Notes under the pieces: model-generated
Seen by the model: the letters and a program-made list of their open reading frames with translations, nothing else
What the model was told of the DNA's origin: nothing
Databases searched by the model: none
Translations under genes and position numbers: made by a program
Assembly: GCA_008729055.1 (NCBI GenBank)
Contig: SDUX01000007.1
Span: 6,730,356 to 6,794,355 of the forward strand
From: Pyropia haitanensis
Taxonomy: Eukaryota > Rhodophyta > Bangiophyceae > Bangiales > Bangiaceae
Direction: 5' to 3'
DNA length: 64,000 nt
Shown here: one piece after another, positions 13,045-22,336 of the stretch
Layout: each line of letters opens with the position of its first letter
Position numbering within the stretch: the first letter of the stretch is position 1

Positions 13045-15020
13045 ATGAGCTCGAGCAGCAGCGCCCCGTCGTCGGTCCCCCCATCGGTGGCGGTGCCGCC
13101 GACGGCGGTGACGGCCAACTCGGGCGGGCCCCGGTCGGGACCTACGGGGCCCAGCAGCAGCGGTGGTGGCGGTGTCGGCGGCAGCGGTGGTGGCGGTGGC
13201 GGCGGCAGCGGTGGTGGCGGCGGTGCCGCCGCCGCCGCGTCCAGCCCCCCGCCATCGGCCACAGCGGTGGCGGTGGCGGTGGGGTCGTCCAAGGGCAAGA
13301 CCTCTGCGGGTGGGGGGGCGGCGGGCTCGGCGCGCGCCGTTGCGGGCCGCGCCGGCACCAACCGGGTGTCCAACAGCTGCATTCTGCGCATCCAGCAGGA
13401 GATTACGCAGCTGATACAGGAGCCGGTGCCGTTTATCTATGTGGAGCCCGATGAGGAGGACATCACCCACATTCAGGCGCTGATCATTGGGCCGCTGGAG
13501 ACACCCTACGCTGTAGGTTTCTATGCGTGACCGGGGGGGGGGGACGGGGTCGGGGGTAGGCGTGGGCGGGGGTTCGAGGGGGCGGGGATCTTGGGAGTTG
13601 CGAATGGGCTGTGGGGTGACCAGACTGAGGGCTGTGAGTCATCGCATGCTTGGGAGGCGTGCTAACTTGACACGCTTTCGTTTTGATTGTGTTCGTGTCC
13701 TTTTTTCGATGTGCGCCCGGCTGCCGCGCTCTTCTGCGTTGATTGCATCGTTGTGGGCCTCTTCTGGGACTGCAGGGTGGCATGTTCCATTTTGACATCC
13801 GTGTGCCCCCCGAGTACCCGTTCAAGCCCCCACAAGTGAACCTGCGGACGACAGATGGCGGGCGCGTGCGCTTCAACCCCAACCTGTACGCGACGGGCCG
13901 GGTGTGCTTGTCCATCCTTGGGACCTGGGAGGGCCCTGCCTGGTCGTCGGCCGAGTCCCTCTCCTCTGTGCTGCTGTCCATCCAGTCGTTGATGTGTGCC
14001 AAGCCGTACCACAACGAGCCAGGCTTTGAGAACGTACGTGACGCGGCCGCTGTGGCCCGCTACAATGAGTACATTTCGTACGAGACGTTGCGTGTGGCGG
14101 TGGTGGGCATGATCGACGCCCCCACCTGCGGGGACGCCTTTTCCGACGTCATGGAGCGGCACATCTTGCTGTGGTTTGACATGTTCCATCATTCCTGCAT
14201 CGAGGCCGCTGGCCGACTGGAGCACAACACGTACTCGGATAAGTTCTCCACCGCCCGGGGGACGTACAAGTATGGGGAGGTTGCGGAGAAGCTGCTAGCC
14301 GCGCGGGAGCGCATTCTTGCCCGCCTGACCAGTGTGCGGCGGCCGCGGCCGATGTTCCCTAGCGTGTCACTGGCGCCAGGCGCGGTGGCGGCGTCGACGA
14401 CTGGCAGTGGGGCGGGGTCGCCGGCCGCCCCTCCGGGCACCCCGCCCCCGTCATCCTCCCCAACGGCTGCACAGAATGGGGTGGCGGGTGGCGACGGCAC
14501 GGCGGGCAACGGTACCGCGACGCCGGCGGTGGCGGATCCGTTTGCGACCGAGGTGTCGGCCGACGCGGTCGCGTACGCGACGGAGCGCCTCGTGGATGAG
14601 CACCGGGCGCTGTCGGTCAACCCTCCCGCGGGGGTGTCCGCGTCGCCCCGCGACGCGGCTTTTCCATTTGTGTGGGACGCGACGGTCAGCGGGCCCGAGC
14701 GGTCGGCGTGGGAGGGTGGCCTCTTCTCGTTGGAGATCTTCTGCGCGGCCGACCACCCCGCGCGCCCCCCGTTTGTGCGGTTCGCGCCAGGCTCCGAGAT
14801 GTTCCACCCCAACGTCACCCCCGACGGGATGATCCCGGCACTGGCGTGTGTGAACGCGCGGTGGAACCCGGCGACCAAGCTGTCGGCGGTGCTGGTCGCC
14901 CTCCAGCAGCTGCTCGCCTCGCCAGACGCGACGTACGCGGTCAACGCGGAGGCGGCCAAGCTGTTTGCGACGGACAGGAAAGCGTATGAGCGGAGGGCAC
15001 GGAGGATTGCACAGGGTTGA
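13045..15020 (+). CDS. UBE2Z-like ubiquitin-conjugating enzyme with a second, degenerate UBC domain
   Basis: Exons 13045-13512 and 13776-15020 encode about 570 residues. The ATG sits in a strong Kozak context (GCCGCCACCATGAG). Residues 1-110 are Ser/Gly/Ala linker. The first UBC domain (about 112-330) carries IYVEPDEEDITHIQALI, then after the splice GGMFHFDIRVPPEYPFKPP, FNPNLYATGRVCLSILGTW with the catalytic Cys at about 200 (13905-13907), and PYHNEPGFE. These are hallmarks of UBE2Z/USE1, the E2 charged by UBA6 in animals. A Pro/Ser/Ala linker leads to a second UBC fold (about 425-560): WDATVSGPERSAWEGGLFSL, PPFVRFAPGSEMFHPNV, ARWNPATKLSAVLVALQQLL. In it the canonical catalytic Cys is Pro (ATC-CCG, 14832-14837), with a Cys four codons later. 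The first domain should be an active E2; the second is probably non-catalytic (UEV-like). Confidence 0.9.
13513..13775 (+). other. Intron of the UBE2Z-like gene
   Basis: 263-bp phase-0 intron, donor GTAGGT after the TPYA codons, acceptor GACTGCAG. Joining gives ETPYAGGMFHF, the expected continuous beta-strand of a UBC fold. Confidence 0.92.
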
Positions 15021-15422
15021 GTAAGCACCACGCGCGATCCCCTCCTCCCCCCTTATCCCTCCCCTCCGACGTGTGGTGTGGTTGCCTTCATGCTTCACTT
15101 GACGCTTTCGTCTCATCCCGCCTGTACTCTTTTTCTCTGTCGCCTCTTTGCCTGGGCGGTGTTGGCTTGCTGAGCCGCGCGCCTCTTGGAAAGGGCCTCT
15201 TGCATGACGTCGCCGATATTTTTTTTTTGTTCGTTTAATCTCCTTTACCTTTTTTTTCGTGCCGGCCGTGCAGGTCATGTCGACTGCACAGGCCCTGTGG
15301 GCGGCTGCGCCGCGCATCAAAACGACCCGTCGTCCCGTCGACCCCCGCCCTCGGCGCCCACACACCTCATCCATCGCGACTCTCCCCTTTGCCAAAGCCA
15401 TCCCGCTGCCTCACCCAGCCGT
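15021..15422. other. Convergent intergenic region between E2 and D27-like genes
   Basis: 402 bp shared by the 3' ends of two converging genes. It contains C/T-rich stretches and short T runs (15218-15226, 15250-15256). No ORF or RNA gene was recognised. Confidence 0.6.
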
Positions 15423-16170
15423 TCACTGCTTGCCCCGGTCCATCGCGGCTGCATCGTTGCCTGTGCACCGCCGCGCCGCGTCGGTCCGTGCCCGCGCCTG
15501 CGCGACCGCGCATTGGCCCATGCAGGGCGCGTCAAACGCCGGGTCGTCGGCCACCGGCGGGGGCTTGACGCCAAACGAAAACTGGCACTCGAACGTGTCA
15601 TAGTCGGGCTGCATCCACAGGTCCACGCCCAGGCCCTCCTTGAGGAACGTCTCGGTGGGCACCTTGCACCCGTTCACGCACGTGCTCACGCAGCCCGACG
15701 CCTCGAGGTACCGGCACCGCTCGACGAGGACGCCCGTCCCCCCCTCGTTCACCACGTTGGGCCCCATCAGCCACCGGCTGGTCAACGCCGTGACCGCCGC
15801 GTTGAGCCGCGCCGACAGCCCCGGCGCGGCGACCGCAAACGACCGCCGAAAAGCAACGAGAATCCAGCCGGGGAAGAGGCTGTACAGCACCCGCAACGAG
15901 CCGGCCGTCAGGTCCCGCGGCCGGTTGTTGTACTTGGCCGATAGCGCCGCGACGAGCGCCATGGCGCCGTCAAAGCCCGGCGGCAGCGCCGCGGGAGGCG
16001 GAGTCGGCGCCAGCTCCTCCGCGAGCGCGCCACGAAAGGCAGAGAGGAGGACGCGGGAGCGGAGCTCCGCGTCAATCGCCGTGTAGTCGGGGGGGGGGGT
16101 CGTCGGGCCCCGCACCACCAGTGGCGCGTCCGACGGCGCACGCGCGGGGGCGGTCCGCGCGGCGGGGGGG

Positions 16171-16201
<31 letters not shown>

Positions 16202-16352
16202 TTCCCAGGGGGGGCGCCGCGCTCATAGACGCGCCCCGGCGGCGGTGGGGCAGGCTCGCAGGCCGGCCGCGGCCCGTCGGCGGCAGTCGCCTGGCGCTCA
16301 GCCGCGGCCGGCCGGCCGGCAGCGAAGCCGGGGCGGGGGGAAGAAACGCCAT
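15423..16352 (-). CDS. D27-like beta-carotene isomerase (DUF4033), plastid-targeted
   Basis: Single-exon frame of 309 residues. Residues 1-80 are an Ala/Pro/Arg-rich presumed plastid transit peptide beginning MAFLPPAP, with a Pro run. The conserved domain follows: FDGAMALVAALSAKYNNRP, LYSLFPGWILVAFRRSFA, then the diagnostic Cys-rich tail RCRYLEASGCVSTCVNGCKV and PTETFLKEGLGVDLWMQPDY, ending in ECQFSFGVKPPP. Plant D27 is a plastid iron-binding all-trans/9-cis beta-carotene isomerase that feeds strigolactone synthesis. Algal relatives belong to the wider family and act at most on carotenoid cis/trans isomers, so strigolactone involvement should not be assumed. The ATG at 16352 is the first of the frame; a second Met (MSAAPP, about residue 43) would shorten the leader. 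Confidence 0.85.
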
Positions 16353-16636
16353 GGCAAGGGAGGGACAGCGGCGACGATGACAGGGGCAGGCCTCCTCCTC
16401 CTACCCAGCGACCCGCCGGCAGCAGAAAAGGGGCGGCGGGATGGGGCAGCAAACGTAGTTCCGGCGTCGGCGGCAAGCACGGCGCCGCTGGAGGTCTCCA
16501 GAGCCGCATCGACGACGACGGCTGTGGTGGAGGACGAAGGCGGAGAGCGAGGCGCGATTGTCACACCGGGCTGGCGTGGAGGCGACACTGAGGATTGACC
16601 GGGCCGCACGACACGAGATCCCCGTCCCCTGTCCCG

Positions 16637-16678
16637 GTAGCCCGCCCAAGAGAGGGATCCCTCTCTTGGGCGGGCTAC
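16637..16678. repeat. Perfect 42-bp palindrome
   Basis: Two 21-base arms meet at a central GGATCC with no spacer (left arm starts GTAGCCCGCCCAAGAGAG). All 21 base pairs match; symmetry ends at 16636/16679. It lies 285 bp upstream of the D27-like start codon. Confidence 0.95.
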
Positions 16679-17456
16679 AATAAATTCGCTCGGACCTGAT
16701 TCGAGCGGCCCCGCCCGGCGGCAGTCACCCGTCACCTTTCCATCCCGTCTCTTGACTCCCGAACGTGTGACGGTCTCGGAATTTGTGTTCGTGTCCCTGG
16801 AGTGCCGCCACACGACCGCCTCCCGCGGCGCTCGTGGAGGGGGGATGGGGAGGGTGTTGGCCACCCGCCTCCCCCACCCCCACCCCCCAGGCGGCACCGC
16901 CCGCTCAAAAAAAACACACAGGACAACAACAGAAAGAAAGAAAAGCGCCACACGAGGGCGGTCCCCCCCCACGAATGAGGCCCTGCGGGGGGGGGTGGCG
17001 CGCATCCTTTTCACCGCCTGGCCAATCGGCGGCGCGCGACCGCTCCCCCCGTCCCCGTTTTCTTTCCTTTCCTTTTTTACATGTTTTGTTTCGTTCGTTC
17101 CCCCCCCGCTCCCGACACCACTCGGCGGCACGCGGCGGGCGCGCCGCGGGCGCGCGACCGCCCGCCGCGGCTGGTGTCTGTGCGTAGTGTGTGGGTGGGT
17201 TTTTGCAAGGGGGGGGGGGGGCGGGGGGGGAGGGGAGTGTCGGGGGGGGGGAAGCGGAGCGGAGAGAACCGGCGTGTGCGACCAAGCTGTCACAGCGCAC
17301 CGTCCCCGCGCACGCCGCCCACCCACCCCCCGGTCGGCCCCCGGGGCTATGGGCGCCGCCGCAACGGCCGGCAGCAGCCAGACGCGGCGGGTGTGTGTGG
17401 GCGGCGGCCGCGGCGGCCGCCGCGACGGCGGCCGCGGCGGCGGGCGGGTGCGTGCG

Positions 17457-17521
<65 letters not shown>

Positions 17522-17522
17522 A
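17457..17522. repeat. (GGC)n microsatellite
   Basis: About 65 bases of uninterrupted GGC triplets, the longest pure triplet run seen in a non-genic part of the window. Confidence 0.9.
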
Positions 17523-17769
17523 GGCGGTGGCGGCGGCGGCGGCGACAGCAGCAGCGGCAGCGGCGCTATTGGCGGTGGCACCCTTGTTGCAGCGGCGGCT
17601 GTGTTGACATCCCTGTAGGCGGTGCAAGAGAGGGGGTGCGTGGGTGTGGGGGGGGGGATTTTGTTGGTGGTGGCGGTGGCCACTTTGCTCAAGTTCCACG
17701 CTGTCTGTCGTTTCTTCCAAGCCGCCCACATCCCCCTCTCCCCTTACCTGTGGGCGAGGCCGGGTGGGG

Positions 17770-19311
17770 ATGGAGCCGTCGCCCCTGGGAACGCCCACCG
17801 CGGTGGAAGCTGGGGGACTAGGAGGTGGAGGGGGGGGGGTCGTCACCGCTGCCAGCCGTGCCGCGTGGGGCTATGCATCTTTGCCTGGTGGCGGCGGTGG
17901 TGGCGGTGGCGGTGGCGGCGGCGGCGGCGGCGGTGGTGGTGGCGGCGGCGGCGGCGGTCTAGGCGGCTTGGCGAGAATGGGGGCAGCCGGCGACGCGGCA
18001 CCACCCGCCGCGTCGGGGATGACCGCGGCGATGGTCGACGCCGCCGACCGCGGCGGCGGCGCGGGCGGCGGCGGCGGCGGCGGCGCGCCGGGCCTGCCAG
18101 GCCACACCGATCGGGCGGAGCGGGGCGACCTGCTCGGCGGCGGCGGCGGCGGGCCCACCAGCGTCGGCGGTGGCGGTGGCGGCGGTGGCGGCGGCCACGG
18201 CGGCACCCTCTTTGACGACCGGCCGGGCGGGGGGCGAGCGACCGGCGGTCACCCGGCAGGGGTGCACGGTGGCGGTGGCGGCGGCGGCGGTGCTGGCGGC
18301 GGAGGCGGCAGCGGCGGCGGTGGCAGTGGCGGCGGCGGCCTTCCCCCCGCCCGCCCTGCTTCCCCTGCGTCTGCGGCGGCGGCGGCGGCCGCCGCCGCCG
18401 CCAACCCCGTCCTCGTCGCGCGGCTGATGGCGGAGAATGGGCGGCTGACGCGGGCCAACATAGCGCTCCACGGGCAGGTGGCGGCGCTGCAGGCGCGGCT
18501 CGGCCGCACCGAGGGCGTCGCCGCGCAGGCGGGGCGGCTGCTGTTTCGCTATCGCCAGCGGCTGCTCGTCACGTTTGAGGCGGACGCGCTGGACGGCGGC
18601 GGGGCGGGAGGGGGGGCGCGCCCGCCCGCGGGGGGATTCGCCGACGACGCTGTTATTGTCGATGGCGGTGGCGGCGGCGGCGGCGGCGGTGGCGGCGGCC
18701 GCCGCGGCGGCGGTGGGGATGGCGGCGGCCACGCCGAGCCCAACCCCGTGGAGCGGGCGGCCGCCGCCGCGGCCGCGGCTGCTGGGCTCCGCATCCCCAT
18801 GCCGCCGCTGCCGCCGCCGGTCGCGTCGGCGGGCAGCACGGTCGCGCTCGTGGGCGGGCGGGGAGATCATCGGGCGGGCGGGGGGGGCGGGGGGGCGGGC
18901 GCCGTGGGCGCGGCGGCCGGCGGCGGCGGCGGCAGCATGTTGCCTGCCGAGTACGCGGTCGCGACCGCGCCGGCGGTGCCGCCACGGCGGTATTCCCCAC
19001 GGCCCGCCACGGCGGGCGTGGCGGGGGGCTATACGGGGGGGGACCTCCCGGGGGGTGCTGGCGCCGCCGGGCCAGGGGCGGGCGCGGCGGCGGCGGGGGG
19101 CTCGGCGAGCGGCATGGACACCACCTCGGATTCATCCGTGTCGCGGCGGAGTCGGTCGCCGCGCCGGCGGGCGCTCGTGGCGGTCGGTGGCGGCATCAGC
19201 GGCGGCGGCGGCGGCGGGGGGGGGACGCTCGCGGAGGGCGTCCGCGCGGGCTACACCTACCACTTTGGCGAGGGCCATGCCCCGTACGCCCGCAGCGGCG
19301 GCACGGGCCCG

Positions 19312-19354
<43 letters not shown>

Positions 19355-21271
19355 ACGGAGGCCCCCTCCACCCATACGGGCACCCCTATGATGGCAGCGA
19401 TGTGGCGGCCGAGGCGGCGGCGTCGGCCGCCGCGGCGGCGGCGGCGGCGGCAGGGGTGGCGGCGCCGCTCGGCACGCTCGGCCGGCGGCGCGCCGACGCG
19501 GCGGCGGCGGCGCCCAAGCGGGTGCGTGGGCGGGGGCGCGGGCGCCCACGGGGGAGCGGTAAGGCGCGGCTCGCGGCGGCGGCCGCGGCGGGCGCCGGGG
19601 GGTTGCTGCCCGTGGCGGGGCCGTACGGGCTGCTGTCGCCAGACGGCACGCCCGTGAGCGGCGCCCGGATGTCGGCGGCGGCGGCATCGCCGGCGGCGGG
19701 CACGCCCGGCGGCGGCGGCGGCGGCGGACCCGCCGGCCTAGACGGCGTTCTTGGTGGCACGCCTGGCTCAGCGGCGGCGGCGTCGGGCGGTGCCGCGTCG
19801 TCGTCGGGAGCGGCGGGGACGCCCTCCTCCCTGGCCGACGGCGGCGTCGTGACGCCCACCCCCACCCGCCGGCGGGTCAAGCGCACGTCGTCGGTGTGGT
19901 CGGAAGCGGAGGAGGCGACTTTCCTCAGCCTCTACGCGACGCACGGCTGCCGGTGGCAGGTCATCCAAAAGTTCATGCCGCACAAGAGCCGCCAGCAGAT
20001 CCAGAGCCACGGCGCGTACATGATTCGCCTGGGGCGGGTGACCAAGCACAAGGCCGCGCGCAAGTGGGGGGGGGCGGGCGCCGCCGCCGCCGCGGGCGTC
20101 GCCGCGGCACCCGCATCCGCCGCCGACGGCAGCGGCGGCGGCGGCGGCGGCGACGGCGGCGGCAGCGGCGGCGCCACCCCCGCTGCCGCCTCTGCCAGAC
20201 CTGCTACCACACCCGCGGCCGTGGCGGAGGGGGGGGGGACTGCCAAGGTTGACACGGTCGCCGCCGCCGCGGCGGTGGCGGCGTCGGCCGCGGCGGCCTC
20301 GTCCCGCCTAGCCGCGCGGGTGCCGCCGCCGGGGCCAGCGGCGGGCTCTCCCACTGGGGCAGCGGCCGGGTCGCCCGCCGACGCGACCGAAGCTGGCACG
20401 CCCGCCACGCCCTACCGGTTGCCGCGGCGGGAGCTGGCGGGTGCGGTGCCTCGGGACGCGCCGCGGCCGTCGATGGGCGTCGCCGGGGCGGCGGAGCCGT
20501 CCCCAGGGGTGGTCAAGGCGGAGGCGGGCGCCTCGCCCTACCATGTGCCACGGCGGGCGCTGCCGCGGGAGGCCCTGCGGACATCGCTGATGTGGTGGGC
20601 GCAAGATGATGACGATGTTGATGGGGGCGGCGGGGGGAGTGACCGCGACCGCGACCGCGACCGCGACCGCGCCCATGGGGGGGCGGCGGCCGGCGGTGAC
20701 GGCGGGGGCGCTGGGGGGGTGCCGAATGGGCACGCCCGTGTCGCCGGCCGCGGGTCGAGCAGCAGGGGCACTGGTGGTGGCGGCGGGGGTGGGGGTGCTG
20801 GCCCGAGCGCCGACGATGACACTGGCGGTGGCGGTGGGGGTAGGGGTGGCGGCGGCGGCGGCGGCGGCGGCAACACCACCCTGCCGTCGGACGTGGCGGT
20901 TGCGGCCGACGCCGCCGCGGTGGCCGCGGCGACGCTCGCCACGCCGCCCCCGCCGTCTGCCCGGGCGGTCCTTGCTGCCGATGGCGGCTTGCCGGCGGCG
21001 GCGGGCGCTGGGGCTGGCGCATTGGCTAGCGGTGGCGGCGGCGGCGGTGGTGGCGGCGGCGGCAGCGGCGTTGGCGGCGGCGGTGGCGGCGCGGGGGCTG
21101 CGCCCGACAGGGCAAGTGCGGATGCAGGTGGCCTGGGCGGGGAGCTCCGTGCTGGCACCAGCGCCGCCGCCGCCGCCAACGCTGCGGTCGACGGGCTGGG
21201 CATGGACGCCGCCGCGTCGGCGGCGGGGGTGGGGCCGCCGCTAGTCGTGCCGGCCGGCGTTGGCGGCGTTA

Positions 21272-21302
<31 letters not shown>

Positions 21303-21522
21303 TGGGGGGGCGGCGGGGCTGGTGGGCGGCGGCCTGGACGCGGCGACCGCCGCCGCCGTTGGGGGAGCGCCGGGGGGGGGGGTGGACGGCCTGCCCTCCC
21401 CGCTCGGCGGCCGCGTCGGCAGCCCGACCGCGTCGGACGGGGGCGGCGCGCCCGGCGGTCCGCCGCCCATGGAGGGGACCATGGAGAGCCTGCTGGCCGT
21501 GTTTGGCAATGACGAGGACTGA
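17770..21522 (+). CDS. Very large single-repeat MYB/SANT protein with coiled coil and AT-hook
   Basis: One uninterrupted frame of about 1250 residues. ATG 17770 (MEPSPLGTPTA) is preferred; the frame stays open upstream to an ATG at 17644 in less protein-like sequence. In order: a long Gly/Ala-rich region; a heptad-like coiled coil (about 212-262, VLVARLMAENGRLTRANIAL onward); a basic AT-hook-like patch KRVRGRGRGRPRGSGK (about 583-598); and one MYB/SANT repeat (about 703-765) with the Trp pattern VWSEAEEATFLSLYATHGCRW, helix 3 KSRQQIQSHGAYMIRL and a basic tail VTKHKAARKW. Helix 3 resembles the plant SHAQKYF class but with one residue fewer. Two PY-x-x-PRR repeats (20410-20480 and 20535-20595) and a short RD dipeptide repeat follow. 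The tail ends in an acidic/hydrophobic MESLLAVFGNDED. Likely a nuclear DNA-binding regulator; targets unknown. Confidence 0.8.
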
Positions 21523-21524
21523 GT

Positions 21525-21551
21525 GGGGGGGGGGGGGGGGGGGGGGGGGGG
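21525..21551. repeat. Mono-G tract of 27 bases
   Basis: Begins two bases after the MYB stop codon. It is the longest homopolymer in the window, followed by TGGGGGG; on the RNA it would be a strong quadruplex former at the start of the 3'-UTR. Confidence 0.95.
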
Positions 21552-22336
21552 TGGGGGGAAGGCGTGAGGAAGCCGAACGGTGGTGGCGCGGCCGCCGCCG
21601 CTGGGGAGTGGCAGGGGCAAACACGGTGTGGTGTGCATACAGCAGCGGAAACGATAGGGGTCCTCCTTTTTCTTTTTCGGTGGTCTGCTGCTGTGAGTCG
21701 TTGGGCCAGAGAGATGCGCCAGGGGTGTGGTGGGGGGCGGTGGCATGATGTGGGGCGGACAGCGGCTGGCACCCTCTGACCGACGGCGGCGCCAAGGGAG
21801 TCGCGGCTCCGGCCGGCTGGCGCGTGCACATCCCGGCGGCCGCGTCTACGTTGACGGATTGAAGAGGCTTGACCGTTTTGCGGGAGGAATACGGTACAGT
21901 ACATACGGTGTCCAACGACAAGAGTTCGATGAGCTCGTCGCACTAGATCGATTGAGCCAACGGAGCGGACATTTGGCGGCGGCGGCGTGCATGCAATCCG
22001 CGCTTGCTGACAGATCCCGCCCAGTGCGCGTGGGACACGTCGGCGGCGCGTCGTGGTTCCGGGCCAAATCGGCATTGGTCGGCGAGCTGCTCGTCTGGTG
22101 CTCCGCGCGGGGCTCCGCCAGGCAAGGGTCTGTGCTGCCCATGTGCTCTTCTGTCTTCTTTGTCTCCGACAGCCCTGCTGGTCCCACCTGCGTCTCCCCA
22201 CTTCCACCTTGGCCCGCCCCACCGTCGCCACCGCCCAGACCGGCGGCAGCCTGGGCTGTTGGTTCGCACCGGCGCGGGCTCGGGACTCGGGTGCACGCCC
22301 GAGCCTGATCCCCTCTCCCCTCTCCTGGTGGCCACG
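21552..22336. other. Intergenic region between MYB and glucan water dikinase genes
   Basis: 785 bp of tandem spacing holding the MYB 3' region and the dikinase 5' region. It is less biased in composition around 21840-22000. No recognisable gene; the dikinase frame remains open upstream to 22004 but that part has no family-like sequence. Confidence 0.55.

Larger units (their letters stand above)
16353..17769. other. Divergent intergenic region between D27-like and MYB genes
   Basis: 1.4 kb between divergent starts. It includes a 42-bp perfect palindrome (listed separately), an A-rich patch at 16900-16950, T-rich patches near 17070-17100, long G tracts at 17211-17250, and a (GGC)n run. An ATG at 17349 opens a Gly-rich frame to 17618; I cannot tell whether it is an upstream exon of the MYB gene or noise. 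Confidence 0.5.

Noticed and set aside
17349..17618. Gly-rich plus-strand frame as an upstream exon of the MYB gene
   Set aside because: It ends at a stop that could hide a GT donor, but there is no conserved sequence to support a splice into the MYB frame, and the MYB frame has its own ATG.
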